From Ilumatobacter coccineus YM16-304 (GTDB taxonomy: Bacteria; Actinomycetota; Acidimicrobiia; Acidimicrobiales; Ilumatobacteraceae), in assembly GCF_000348785.1 (NCBI RefSeq), contig NC_020520.1, positions 744,001 to 808,000 on the forward strand: 64,000 nucleotides of DNA, read 5' to 3'. The notes under the pieces were generated by a model. The model did not search any database and was not told where the DNA came from. It saw nothing but the letters and a program-made list of their open reading frames with translations. A program made the translations under genes and the position numbers. This document shows, piece after piece, positions 18,779-26,606 of the stretch. Positions within the stretch are counted from its first letter, which is position 1. Each line of letters opens with the position of its first letter.

Positions 18779-19600
18779 GTGAAGAATCTTGGACTGCACT
18801 CAGCAGGACGAACCCGCGAACTGGTCGCGGCGATCGGGACGCGCCTTCGGCGCCGGGCATGGTCGCGTGCCGGTGCCGTCGCCTCGGTGGTTCGATCGGG
18901 CGCGCCGCGGCGAGTCCTCACGTTCTCGAGCCGAGTCGCACTGCTCGTCTTCGGCTCGTTCATGATCTCGGCGTCGGTCGCCGTCACCCTCTGGAACGAC
19001 CTGGGTCCTGGCCCGCTCGACGTGTTCATCGGCGCCGTGCGCGTGCGCACCGGCCTCCCGCTCACGATCGCCGTGTGGGCGACCGTCGGATCGCTGATCG
19101 TGGCGGCCTGGGCGCTGGGGCGTCGACCCGGCCTCGGCACCGTTGCGTCACCGTTCATGATCGGCCCGATGATGCAGACGACCCTGGCGGGGTTGGAGCA
19201 GTTCGGTGCGCCGTCGTCGCTCGTGGTGAGCATCGGTGTCCACCTCGTCGCGATCGCGGGGATCGGCATCGGGGCAGGCGCGCTCGTCGTGTCGGGCCTC
19301 GGAGCCGGCTCGGGTGAACTCTTCGCCGGTGCCGCATCGGACCGCGTGCGTCGGCCGGAGTCGCGTGTGCGCCCGTTGATCGAGTCGACGTGGATCGTGG
19401 CCGGTGTGCTGCTCGGCGGCCCGGCCGGGCTGGGCACGGTGCTGGTCGCCGTGTTCATCGCACCGTCGGTGGCGCGTGGACACCGCCTCGTCGACGGCGT
19501 GGCGGCGCGCTCGAAGCACGGCCTCGCCGTCACCCACGACGCGATCATCTCTCGCGAGATGGCCGCCCTCGCCCGAGAGAACGAACTGATCCGCCGCTGA
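18779..19600 (+). CDS. YczE/YitT-like integral membrane protein
   Basis: A 273-residue membrane protein with about five hydrophobic helices between residues 50 and 245, and cytoplasmic-looking charged ends. The segment ITLWNDLGPGP-like (VTLWNDLGPGPLDVFIGAV) followed by GLPLTIAVW is characteristic of the YczE/YyaS/YitT family, whose biochemical role is not established. The start is uncertain: the GTG at 18779 follows a GATACT hexamer by 5 nt, while an upstream TTG at 18701 would add 26 residues of basic sequence. A hairpin follows the stop. Confidence 0.8.
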   Translation: MKNLGLHSAGRTRELVAAIGTRLRRRAWSRAGAVASVVRSGAPRRVLTFSSRVALLVFGSFMISASVAVTLWNDLGPGPLDVFIGAVRVRTGLPLTIAVWATVGSLIVAAWALGRRPGLGTVASPFMIGPMMQTTLAGLEQFGAPSSLVVSIGVHLVAIAGIGIGAGALVVSGLGAGSGELFAGAASDRVRRPESRVRPLIESTWIVAGVLLGGPAGLGTVLVAVFIAPSVARGHRLVDGVAARSKHGLAVTHDAIISREMAALARENELIRR

Positions 19601-19605
19601 CCGAG

Positions 19606-19632
19606 ACACGCGTCGGCCCCGACGAACCGTGT
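19606..19632. terminator. Hairpin between convergent YczE-like and alkylsulfatase genes
   Basis: ACACG-CGTCG and CGACG-AAC-CGTGT pair around GCCC, giving a 10-bp stem with a 3-nt bulge. It lies between convergent stops and has no T-tract. Confidence 0.5.
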
Positions 19633-19660
19633 GAGCCGTGCGCCCCGGGCGCCGGTCGCA

Positions 19661-21589
19661 TCAGGGTTCGACGAGGTTGGCGCTGTCGAAGTTGTCGAGC
19701 GCAGCGAGGAACGACTGGGCCACACCGCCATCGCCCGCGACCACTGCGATCTTCCCGCTGTCGACGTGATCGCTCCAACGCTCGGGGGCGATGACGACGT
19801 CGACCAACGTCGCCCGATCGACCTCGATGACCACATCGGCCGCACCGGCGTCGTGGCCGGTGAGGTCGTCGTGGTGGATCGTCGAGTTCTCGACCCCGAG
19901 TCGGTGCAGCTCGCCGTCTCCGGCGGGGTCGCCGAGGTCGGTGATGTGCCACACGATCGCCGCGGTCTGCGGGAACCGGGACGGGTCGAAGCGCACGCCC
20001 ATCAGCTCGACGAGCTGTTCGCCCGTCATGCCGTTGAGCATCGCCGGCGGGCCGCCGCGCCCGAGTTGGATCGTGCCGTGTCGGAGCTCGAAGGCGCCCA
20101 TGAGATAGGCGTTGCGCCACGTGCTCGACTCCGACTGGTAGCCCAGCTGCTCCATGGCGTCGGCCGAGAGCCGGCGAGCCTCTCGGTGCTCCGCGTCGTC
20201 GAAGATCACGTGCTTCAACACCTCGACGACCCAGCGGTAGTCGCCCTCGTCGAACGCTCGTTGTGCGCCGCGCATCACGTTGTCGGCGCCGCCCATCATC
20301 TCGACGTAGCGGTGAGCGGCTTCGACCGGCGGATGCGGATGCAGATTGGCCGGGTTGCCGTCGTACCAGCCGAGGTAGCGGTTGTAGACCGAGCGGACGT
20401 TGTGCGACACCGTGCCGTAGTAGCCCTGCACGTGCGACTGTTTCGTGAAGTGCTCGGGCAGTTCGGTGAGCGTGGCAGCGATCTCGTCGGGTGTGTAGCC
20501 GTGGTTGGCGAGCCGCAGCGTCTGGTCGTGCATCCAGCGATACACGTCGCGTTGCAGGGTCAAGAACGCGCGAACGTCGTCGCCGCCGAAGCGTGGCCAG
20601 TGATGGCTCGCGAACATCGTGTCGGTGTGCGACCCCCACATCTGCATCGCCTCGTGGATGTACTTGCTCCACGACAGCGGGTCGCGTACCTGAGCGCCAC
20701 GGATCGGGTACAGGTTGTGCAGCGTGTGCGTGCAGTTCTCGGCCATGCACAGCAGTCGATGGTCGGGGAAGAAGAAGTTCATCTCCGACGGTGCTTCGGC
20801 ATCGGGTGTGTTCTGGAAGACGATGCGCACGCCGTCGACGTCGAGTTCGGTGCCGGTCTCGTGGATCAGCTCGGTCGGGGGCACCAGCCCGGAGGTGCCC
20901 ATCGGCACGGTCTTGCCGAGCCCGGCGTCGACCTGCCCTCGGGGTCCGAACGGCAGCAGCGGTCCGAACTGGTACATCGAACGGCGACCCATGATCGGCC
21001 CGCACAGGATGTTCTCGGCCACCGCTTCGTGCATGAACCCCTCGGGCGCGATCACCCGAACATCGCCGTTGTCGACGGCCTCGCGAGTGGTGACGCCCAA
21101 CATGCCACCGAAGTGGTCGAGGTGGCTGTGGGTGTAGATGACCGCGGTGACGGGCCGAGCGCCGAGTGTGCTGTTCGCGAGCTCCAGGCACTCGCGGGCG
21201 CACTCCTCCGACGTGAGCGGGTCGATGATGAGCCACCCGTTGTCGGCGGCGATGAACGTGATGTTGGAGATGTCGTACCCGCGTGCCTGCCACACGCCGT
21301 CGGACACCTCGAAGAGCCCGTGGATCGCGTTGAGTTTGCCCTGGCGCCAGAGCCCGGGGTGCGACGTGTCGGGCGCCGGGTCGTCGGTGCGCAGGAAGTC
21401 GTGGTGAGCGACGTCCCAGACCGGCCGCCCGTTCTTCTCGATGCGGCCCGTCGCGTGCTGCGCGATCAGGCCGCGCGAGGCGGCGGCGAAGTCGGTGTCG
21501 TCGTCGAAGTCGATCACCGCGGCGCTGTTCCGACGCCGAGTGACATCGCTCGCAGGCTTCGGTTCGAGAGTGGGGTCCGCGTCGGTCAT
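19661..21589 (-). CDS. Alkylsulfatase (metallo-beta-lactamase fold, SdsA1/BDS1-like)
   Basis: A 642-residue enzyme of the linear primary alkylsulfatase group, which cleaves alkyl sulfates such as dodecyl sulfate to alcohol plus sulfate with two zinc ions. The metal motif THSHLDHFGG is at about residues 153-162; further ligand regions are seen in APEGFMHEAVAENI and MAENCTHTLHNLYPIRG. The middle alkylsulfatase dimerisation domain (about 400-520) and a C-terminal SCP2-like domain (about 530-642) complete the usual length. Unlike Pseudomonas SdsA1, I see no signal peptide; the N-terminus MTDADPTLEPKPASD is polar, so it may be cytoplasmic. The call fits a lifestyle with organosulfate use. Confidence 0.93.
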   Translation of the reverse strand: MTDADPTLEPKPASDVTRRRNSAAVIDFDDDTDFAAASRGLIAQHATGRIEKNGRPVWDVAHHDFLRTDDPAPDTSHPGLWRQGKLNAIHGLFEVSDGVWQARGYDISNITFIAADNGWLIIDPLTSEECARECLELANSTLGARPVTAVIYTHSHLDHFGGMLGVTTREAVDNGDVRVIAPEGFMHEAVAENILCGPIMGRRSMYQFGPLLPFGPRGQVDAGLGKTVPMGTSGLVPPTELIHETGTELDVDGVRIVFQNTPDAEAPSEMNFFFPDHRLLCMAENCTHTLHNLYPIRGAQVRDPLSWSKYIHEAMQMWGSHTDTMFASHHWPRFGGDDVRAFLTLQRDVYRWMHDQTLRLANHGYTPDEIAATLTELPEHFTKQSHVQGYYGTVSHNVRSVYNRYLGWYDGNPANLHPHPPVEAAHRYVEMMGGADNVMRGAQRAFDEGDYRWVVEVLKHVIFDDAEHREARRLSADAMEQLGYQSESSTWRNAYLMGAFELRHGTIQLGRGGPPAMLNGMTGEQLVELMGVRFDPSRFPQTAAIVWHITDLGDPAGDGELHRLGVENSTIHHDDLTGHDAGAADVVIEVDRATLVDVVIAPERWSDHVDSGKIAVVAGDGGVAQSFLAALDNFDSANLVEP

Positions 21590-21687
21590 GACCCCATTCC
21601 AGCACGTCGGACGCGGCGCGCTCGCAGGCTCACACCGACCCGGTCACCGACGGTGCCGGTGCGGCGGCAGACCGAGGTCGAGGGCAG

Positions 21688-21693
21688 TAGCTT
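21688..21693 (+). promoter_or_regulatory. Predicted -10 hexamer TAGCTT of the RimB-like/AstE-like/RimK operon
   Basis: TAGCTT is followed by 6 nt and the GTG at 21700. It would start a leaderless transcript for the whole operon and favours this GTG over the GTG at 21694, which touches the hexamer. Confidence 0.45.
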
Positions 21694-21699
21694 GTGGCG

Positions 21700-22182
21700 G
21701 TGACAGACGCCGAGAACCCGACCCCCAGGCTTGCCGGTTGGCGCGAATGGGTGTCGTTTCCGGTGTGGGGTTTCGGTCCGATCAAGGCCAAGCTCGACAC
21801 CGGCGCACGCACCTCTGCCATCCACGCCGTCGACCTCGAATCGTTCGATCGCGACGGAGAGCAGTGGATGCGCTTCACCGTCCATCCGTGGCAGAAGAAC
21901 GACGGCGACGAGATGCGCGTCGAAGCACGCGTCATCGACGAACGAGAGGTCACCAGCTCGTCGGGAACCACGTCGCTGCGACCCGTGGTCGAGACCACGA
22001 TCGACCTCGACGGCCGCAGCCACGTCGTCGAACTCACGCTCACCCGGCGAGACGACATGGGCTTTCGCATGCTCCTCGGACGCGAGGCACTGCGCGGTCG
22101 CTACGTGGTCGACCCCGGGCGCTCGTATCTGACCGGTCGCGCCGACCGGGCCACCCGCCGCAAGAACCGCGAGCGCGCATGA
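21700..22182 (+). CDS. RimB-like retropepsin-fold (ATP-dependent zinc protease family) protein
   Basis: A 160-residue single-domain protein of the PF05618 group, annotated historically as ATP-dependent zinc protease and related to RimB. The core is the aspartyl motif KAKLDTGARTSAIHA (about residues 28-42), a retropepsin-like DTGA, followed by a beta-rich domain ending DDMGFRMLLGREALRGRYVVDP. In Pseudomonas RimB is reported to act on RpsF glutamate tails added by RimK. Here the gene starts an operon: its stop overlaps the next ATG in ATGA at 22179-22182. The GTG at 21700 is chosen by its spacing to TAGCTT. The protease activity is inferred from the family. Confidence 0.88.
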   Translation: MTDAENPTPRLAGWREWVSFPVWGFGPIKAKLDTGARTSAIHAVDLESFDRDGEQWMRFTVHPWQKNDGDEMRVEARVIDEREVTSSSGTTSLRPVVETTIDLDGRSHVVELTLTRRDDMGFRMLLGREALRGRYVVDPGRSYLTGRADRATRRKNRERA

Positions 22183-23249
22183 CCGACGACGTCAGCACCT
22201 CACCGCGCCCCGACGATCGGCCGGCGCTTCGACCTCGACGGTTGCTTCGCCGGCCCGCGTTCTCGATCGGCGACCTCGACGTCAAAGCCGGCTCGTCGGC
22301 GATCGGCGAGCTGCCGATCTCGCGGCTGGTCACCGGCACGCGGATCTCGGTGCCGATCAACGTGCTCCACGGACGTGACGACGGCCCCGTCGTCTGGTTG
22401 AGCGCGGCGGTGCACGGCGACGAGATCGGCGGCGTCGAGATCATTCGGCGTGCGCTCGAGACCGTCGATCCCAAGCAGCTCTCGGGCACCATCGTCGCCG
22501 TTCCGATCGTCAACGTGCACGGCTTCCTGAACGGCGATCGCTACCTGCCCGACCGGCGCGACCTCAACCGTTCGTTCCCCGGGTCGGCCACGGGTTCGCT
22601 CGCCGCCCGCGTGGCGAACCTGTTCATGACCGAGATCGTCGACCGGTGCGACGTCGGCATCGACCTGCACACCGGATCCGACCACCGGATCAATCTGCCG
22701 CAGATCCGGGCCGACCTCGACGACCCGGCCACCCGCGATCTCGCCGTCGCCTTCGGCGCGCCGCTGATGATGCACGCCAAACTGCGCGACGGCTCCATGC
22801 GCGCCGCGGCGACCGCCAGCGGATCGACCGTGCTGCTCTACGAAGGCGGCGAAGCGTGGCGCTACGACCGCGCGGCCATCGAAGCCGGGACGCTCGGGGT
22901 CCGCCGTGTGCTGGCCCGCCTCGGGCTGCTCGACGGCGACGCCGTCGTGCCGTCGCCCGAACCGCCCCTCGAGAGCCGATCGAGCAGTTGGGTTCGAGCC
23001 CGACGCAGCGGGATGGCGCTCATCGAGGTCGAACTCGGCCAACTGGTCGAGCGAGGCGAAACGGTCGCCACGATCCGCGACTCGGTCGGCCGTCGCCTCA
23101 GCACGTCCAACGCACCGCGAGCCGGCATGGTGATCGGCCACGTGCAGCAGCCCCTCGTCAACCAGGGCGACGCCATCATCCACATCGCAGACATCGAGTC
23201 CGCGCCGAACTCCCCATCGGACTCGACGTCCGGAATCGAGGCATCATGA
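22179..23249 (+). CDS. Succinylglutamate desuccinylase/aspartoacylase-family metallo-hydrolase
   Basis: A 356-residue M14-like zinc hydrolase (AstE/AspA family). The zinc motif SAAVHGDEIGGVE (His and Glu ligands) is near residues 67-79, the substrate Arg/Asn region RRDLNRSFPGS near 125-135, the third ligand His in VGIDLHTGSDH near 163, and a catalytic-Glu candidate in YEGGEAWRY. A C-terminal beta domain (about 260-340) resembles a biotinyl/lipoyl-like barrel, as in other AstE relatives. It is joined at both ends by 4-bp ATGA overlaps to the RimB-like and RimK genes, so its substrate is probably connected to RimK glutamylation rather than arginine catabolism; no other ast genes are present. 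Confidence 0.9.
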   Translation: MTDDVSTSPRPDDRPALRPRRLLRRPAFSIGDLDVKAGSSAIGELPISRLVTGTRISVPINVLHGRDDGPVVWLSAAVHGDEIGGVEIIRRALETVDPKQLSGTIVAVPIVNVHGFLNGDRYLPDRRDLNRSFPGSATGSLAARVANLFMTEIVDRCDVGIDLHTGSDHRINLPQIRADLDDPATRDLAVAFGAPLMMHAKLRDGSMRAAATASGSTVLLYEGGEAWRYDRAAIEAGTLGVRRVLARLGLLDGDAVVPSPEPPLESRSSSWVRARRSGMALIEVELGQLVERGETVATIRDSVGRRLSTSNAPRAGMVIGHVQQPLVNQGDAIIHIADIESAPNSPSDSTSGIEAS

Positions 23250-24442
23250 AACTGGCCATCCTCTCCCGCTCGCCCGGCGCGTACAGCACGCACCGACTCA
23301 AGTCGGCGGCGCTCGAACGCGGCCACGACTGCAAGGTGCTCAACACGCTGCGCTTTGCGATCGATCTCTCCGGTGACGAGCCCGACCTGCAGTTCCGCGG
23401 TCGGCAGCTCTCCGACTACGACGCGATCCTGCCGCGCATCGGCGCGTCGATCACGTACTTCGGAACCGCGGTCGTGCGCCAGTTCGAGCAGATGGACGTG
23501 TACACGCCGAACACGGCGAACGGCATCGCCAACTCGCGTGACAAGCTGCGCGCCACGCAGATCCTGAGTCGCCACGAGATCGGCATGCCCGCCACGACCT
23601 TCGTGCGCGACAAGGCCGACGTGCTGCCCGCGATCGAGTTGGTCGGCGGCGCACCCGTGGTGATCAAGCTGTTGGAAGGCACGCAAGGAATCGGTGTGAT
23701 CCTGGCGCCCGACAAGAAAGTCGCCGAGGCGATCATCGAGACGTTGCAGTCGACCAAGCAGAACGTGCTGATCCAGCAGTTCATCGCCGAGAGCCGAGGT
23801 CGTGACATCCGCGCGCTCGTCGTCGGCGACCGTGTCGTCGGCGCGATGCGTCGCACCGCGCAGGGCGACGAGTTCCGCTCCAACGTGCACCGCGGCGGCT
23901 CGGTCGAAGCGGTCGAGCTCACCCCGGAGTACGAGCGAACCGCGGTGCGCGCGGCGCAGATCATGGGGTTGCGCGTCGCCGGTGTCGACATGCTCGAAGG
24001 TGCCGACGGGCCCTTGGTGATGGAGGTCAACTCGTCGCCGGGTCTCGAGGGCATCGAGCGAGCCACCGACCTCGACATCGCCGGCGCGATCATCGACCAC
24101 ATCGCGAACCAGGTCGACTTCCCGGAGCTCGACGTGCGTCAGCGCCTCTCGGTCAGCACGGGCTACGGCGTCGCCGAACTCCTGGTCCGAGAGGGAGCCG
24201 ACCTGGTCGGCACGACGATCGCCGAATCGGGCTTGCGTGAGCGCGACATCACCGTGCTCACGCTGCATCGCGACACCGACGTCATCCCCAACCCGAAGAC
24301 GAGTCGAGTGCTCGAGGCGAACGACCGACTGTTGTGCTTCGGCAAGCTCGACGAGATGCGCGACATGATCCCGGCCCGCCGCAAGCGCCGCGCCAAGATC
24401 CGCAAGCTTCCCGCCGACGCGATTCCCGAAGCCACCGACTGA
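23246..24442 (+). CDS. rimK: RimK-like ATP-grasp glutamate ligase fused to a TrkA-C domain
   Basis: A 398-residue protein. Residues 1-300 match RimK: KLAILSRSP start, PRIGASITYFGTAVVRQFE, the ATP-binding PVVIKLLEGTQGIGV loop, and Mg ligands in GVDMLEG and VMEVNSSPGLEGIE. RimK adds glutamate residues to a protein C-terminus, classically ribosomal protein S6. About 75 extra residues (roughly 305-380) form a TrkA-C/RCK-C-like domain (VAELLVREGADLVGTTIAESGLRERDITVLTLHR and NDRLLCFGKLDEM in order), normally a ligand-binding module on K+ channels and transporters. The fusion suggests allosteric control by a small molecule. The ATG overlaps the previous stop. Basic residues at the extreme C-terminus may contact RNA. 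Confidence 0.92.
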   Translation: MKLAILSRSPGAYSTHRLKSAALERGHDCKVLNTLRFAIDLSGDEPDLQFRGRQLSDYDAILPRIGASITYFGTAVVRQFEQMDVYTPNTANGIANSRDKLRATQILSRHEIGMPATTFVRDKADVLPAIELVGGAPVVIKLLEGTQGIGVILAPDKKVAEAIIETLQSTKQNVLIQQFIAESRGRDIRALVVGDRVVGAMRRTAQGDEFRSNVHRGGSVEAVELTPEYERTAVRAAQIMGLRVAGVDMLEGADGPLVMEVNSSPGLEGIERATDLDIAGAIIDHIANQVDFPELDVRQRLSVSTGYGVAELLVREGADLVGTTIAESGLRERDITVLTLHRDTDVIPNPKTSRVLEANDRLLCFGKLDEMRDMIPARRKRRAKIRKLPADAIPEATD

Positions 24443-24467
24443 CTCGGTGGACCGACGATCATCGGCG

Positions 24468-24481
24468 GCCGACGCGTCGGC
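24468..24481. terminator. Short palindrome after the rimK operon
   Basis: GCCGACGCGTCGGC is a perfect 14-bp palindrome in the 44-bp gap between convergent rimK and cupredoxin genes. As RNA it gives only a 5-bp stem with a CGCG loop and has no T-tract, so the terminator call is weak. Confidence 0.3.
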
Positions 24482-24486
24482 GGTGT

Positions 24487-24894
24487 TCAGTCGTTGGCGT
24501 CGAACACGTCGAAGCCCGCCTGTTGACCCTGGATCAGGTGATCGTCGATGTCGCAGACGACCCGGTAGGCGCCGGCGTCGTCGAAGGTGACGGTCACCGA
24601 TCGGACCGCTCCGGGCGGGATCCGTTCGGTCATCCCGAGCACCCGATTGTTCGCGTCCCACACCTCCATCTGGTGTTCGAGGTCGCCTCCGTTGCGGACC
24701 TCGAACTCGATCGTGTCGCCAGCGCGGATCGTGATGGCCTCGTCGGCCTGGAAGCGGTATTCGACGGCTTCCAGCGACACCGTTCGAGGAGGACCCGACG
24801 CGCCGCCGCTCTCCGACCCGCCGCAGCCGGCCGACGCGCCGATGACCGCGATCGGGAGCAGGATCAGGGCGAGGCGATGACCGAGATTGCGCAC
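24487..24894 (-). CDS. Cupredoxin-like lipoprotein
   Basis: A 135-residue exported lipoprotein: a hydrophobic signal (LGHRLALILLPIAVIG) ends in the lipobox SAGC, followed by a Gly/Ser linker and a single cupredoxin beta-barrel. Candidate type 1 copper ligands are the His in GGDLEHQMEVWD and the Cys and His in VVCDIDDHLIQGQ. The spacing is C-x4-H-x4-Q, so the axial position usually held by Met is Gln, as in stellacyanins. The likely role is small-redox electron transfer or copper binding at the cell surface. I take the GTG at 24894 because CACACT lies 6 nt upstream and the signal peptide then starts normally; an ATG at 24918 would add eight residues. Confidence 0.75.
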   Translation of the reverse strand: MRNLGHRLALILLPIAVIGASAGCGGSESGGASGPPRTVSLEAVEYRFQADEAITIRAGDTIEFEVRNGGDLEHQMEVWDANNRVLGMTERIPPGAVRSVTVTFDDAGAYRVVCDIDDHLIQGQQAGFDVFDAND

Positions 24895-25068
24895 CGTGTC
24901 AGTGTGGCAGGCGCCCATGGCCGGTGGGCCTTCACGGCCCGAAACGTGCCACTCTGACAGTGACCATCAGCGACCCGCGGGTGGGTGATGACGGCGACTG
25001 TCGCCGAGCCGTTTCGGCGCGCCGGGTATCCACCTCCCGGCGCCGGACATCTGTGATGATGGGCGGTG

Positions 25069-25686
25069 ATGAACATGGTGGCTGAACATCTTCCCCTGCC
25101 CGTGGGTGCGCGCGTTGCCGCACCTGCGCGTCGGTCGAAGATCGACGTGTGGGCCGCACCCGACCCCGCCGAACTCGTGCTCGACCCCTGGGCGGCTCCC
25201 GTCGGCCTCCCGGTCGCACGCACCCGGGTCTCGCCGTGGTCTGCCCCGGTGGCGTCGGCACGCGTCACGTGGATGCCGGCGCCGGCCGCCCTGCTTCCTG
25301 CGCCCACAGCGCTCCAGACTCCTGCCCTCGATGCGGAGCCTGCACCCGACGCTGCGCTCGCGACCGAACGAGCCATCGCCACCTTGCGCGCCTTCACACG
25401 ATCACCCGAAGCCGTCACCACGCCGCCGACGCTCGGGCGGTTGCAGCCGCCGGTCGGCTCGCCGCTTCCCGCACCTCGGCTCGCCTCGGCTCCCGACGCG
25501 CTTCCCGCGCCCTCCGCGGCCACACGAGCGGCGGACGACGCCCCGCTTCCCGCGTTCGCTCCGCCGCACGCCGGCACGGCCGTCCGCGACCGCAGCTCGG
25601 TTGCTCGTTGGCGCCTGGTCGCACTGGTCAGCGGCGTCGGAGCCGCCACCGTCGCAGTGGTGACGCTGCTCGCCTCGGTGCTCTGA
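25069..25686 (+). CDS. Pro/Ala-rich protein with C-terminal membrane anchor
   Basis: A 205-residue protein I do not recognise. Residues 1-175 are low-complexity and rich in Ala and Pro without a folded-domain signature; the last 25 residues form one hydrophobic helix (WRLVALVSGVGAATVAVVTL), so it would be tail-anchored with its bulk in the cytoplasm. GATGAT lies 8 nt upstream of the ATG at 25069; the overlapping GTG at 25066 and a later ATG at 25075 are also possible. A small lipoprotein gene follows within 30 bp and aroQ is farther downstream. Coding status rests on codon bias and the terminal helix. Confidence 0.55.
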   Translation: MNMVAEHLPLPVGARVAAPARRSKIDVWAAPDPAELVLDPWAAPVGLPVARTRVSPWSAPVASARVTWMPAPAALLPAPTALQTPALDAEPAPDAALATERAIATLRAFTRSPEAVTTPPTLGRLQPPVGSPLPAPRLASAPDALPAPSAATRAADDAPLPAFAPPHAGTAVRDRSSVARWRLVALVSGVGAATVAVVTLLASVL

Positions 25687-25715
25687 CCTTGTCGGCTCCA
25701 GCGTCGACCAGTGCG

Positions 25716-26060
25716 GTGTCGAACGCACACCGCCTCGGCCGCTCGGCCGCCGTCATCGTCCTGTTCCTCGCCGCCGCCTGCTCCGGCAGCGACGACGAAC
25801 CGTCTCCGACCGAACCGTCACCGACCGGCTCGGTCGTCACACCGATCGACGAGCCCGAGGCCACCACGGCCCCCGAGACCAGCACGGCCCCCGATCCCGC
25901 CGACGATGTCGAGTCGGTTCCGCCTGCGACCGACGACGCCGATCCGGCCGACACCGCGACCGACGGCACCGATCCCGCCGGCACCGATCCCGACCGGCCG
26001 TTGGTGATCAACGGGCCGGCCACGGTCGACCCCGACGAAGCCCCCACCACCGACGGCTGA
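25716..26060 (+). CDS. Small Thr/Asp/Pro-rich lipoprotein
   Basis: A 114-residue predicted lipoprotein. The N-terminus VSNAHRLGRSAAVIVLFLAAAC has positive charges, a hydrophobic core and a lipobox LAAAC at about 18-22. The mature part is almost entirely Thr, Pro, Asp, Glu and Ser, with TTAPETSTAPDPADD-like stretches, and ends without a domain. The start is not certain: a TTG at 25689 would add nine residues. It follows the tail-anchored protein gene and may share its transcript. Function unknown; an extended surface linker is one reading. Confidence 0.55.
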   Translation: MSNAHRLGRSAAVIVLFLAAACSGSDDEPSPTEPSPTGSVVTPIDEPEATTAPETSTAPDPADDVESVPPATDDADPADTATDGTDPAGTDPDRPLVINGPATVDPDEAPTTDG

Positions 26061-26112
26061 CCGGCCGCGGCCCGGCCGAGCAATGGAACCAGGAGCACGC
26101 GGCCCGAGCGCC

Positions 26113-26118
26113 TACGCT
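26113..26118 (+). promoter_or_regulatory. Predicted -10 hexamer TACGCT of aroQ
   Basis: TACGCT is followed by 7 nt and the aroQ ATG at 26126, a leaderless arrangement. Confidence 0.5.
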
Positions 26119-26125
26119 CGTCGGC

Positions 26126-26566
26126 ATGTCGCTCGAGATCCTGCTGCTCAACGGGCCGAACCTCAACCTGCTCGGCACGCGTGAGCCCGAGGTCTACGGC
26201 GCCGACACCCTCGACGACATCGTCAGCGAGCTCACGTCGCTCGCAGCCGATCGCGGCCGCACCCTGCGACACGTCCAGTCGAACGTCGAAGGCGAACTCG
26301 TCTCGGCACTGCACGAGGCGCGCACCGTGGCGGCTGGGGTGGTGTTCAACCCGGGGGCCTACACGCACACCTCGATCGCACTGCGCGACGCGATCTCGGC
26401 GATCGAACTCCCGGTGGTCGAGACCCACCTGTCGAACGTCCACGCACGCGAAGAATTTCGCCACACCTCGATGCTGTCGGCGGTGTGTCTCGGAGTGATC
26501 GGCGGCTTCGGTCGCGACAGTTACCGACTCGCTCTCGACGCACTCATCACCCACCTCGACGCCTGA
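26126..26566 (+). CDS. aroQ: Type II 3-dehydroquinate dehydratase
   Basis: A 146-residue type II dehydroquinase, which converts 3-dehydroquinate to 3-dehydroshikimate in the shikimate pathway. The N-terminal NGPNLNLLGTREPEVYG carries the flexible-loop Arg (about residue 18) and catalytic Tyr (about 24). NPGAYTHTSIALRDAI and VETHLSNVHAREEFRH give the conserved substrate Asn/His and catalytic His region. Length and motifs are standard. No other aro gene is in the window, so it appears to stand alone, transcribed from its own TACGCT promoter. Confidence 0.97.
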   Translation: MSLEILLLNGPNLNLLGTREPEVYGADTLDDIVSELTSLAADRGRTLRHVQSNVEGELVSALHEARTVAAGVVFNPGAYTHTSIALRDAISAIELPVVETHLSNVHAREEFRHTSMLSAVCLGVIGGFGRDSYRLALDALITHLDA

Positions 26567-26606
26567 CGGTCGCCGCGACGCGCAGCTCAGCGGTCGGCGC
26601 GTCCGC

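Noticed and set aside
22179-23249. Arginine catabolism (astE) gene
   Set aside because: No astA, astB, astC or astD is present; the gene is coupled to RimB-like and RimK genes, so a role in glutamate-tag metabolism is more likely.
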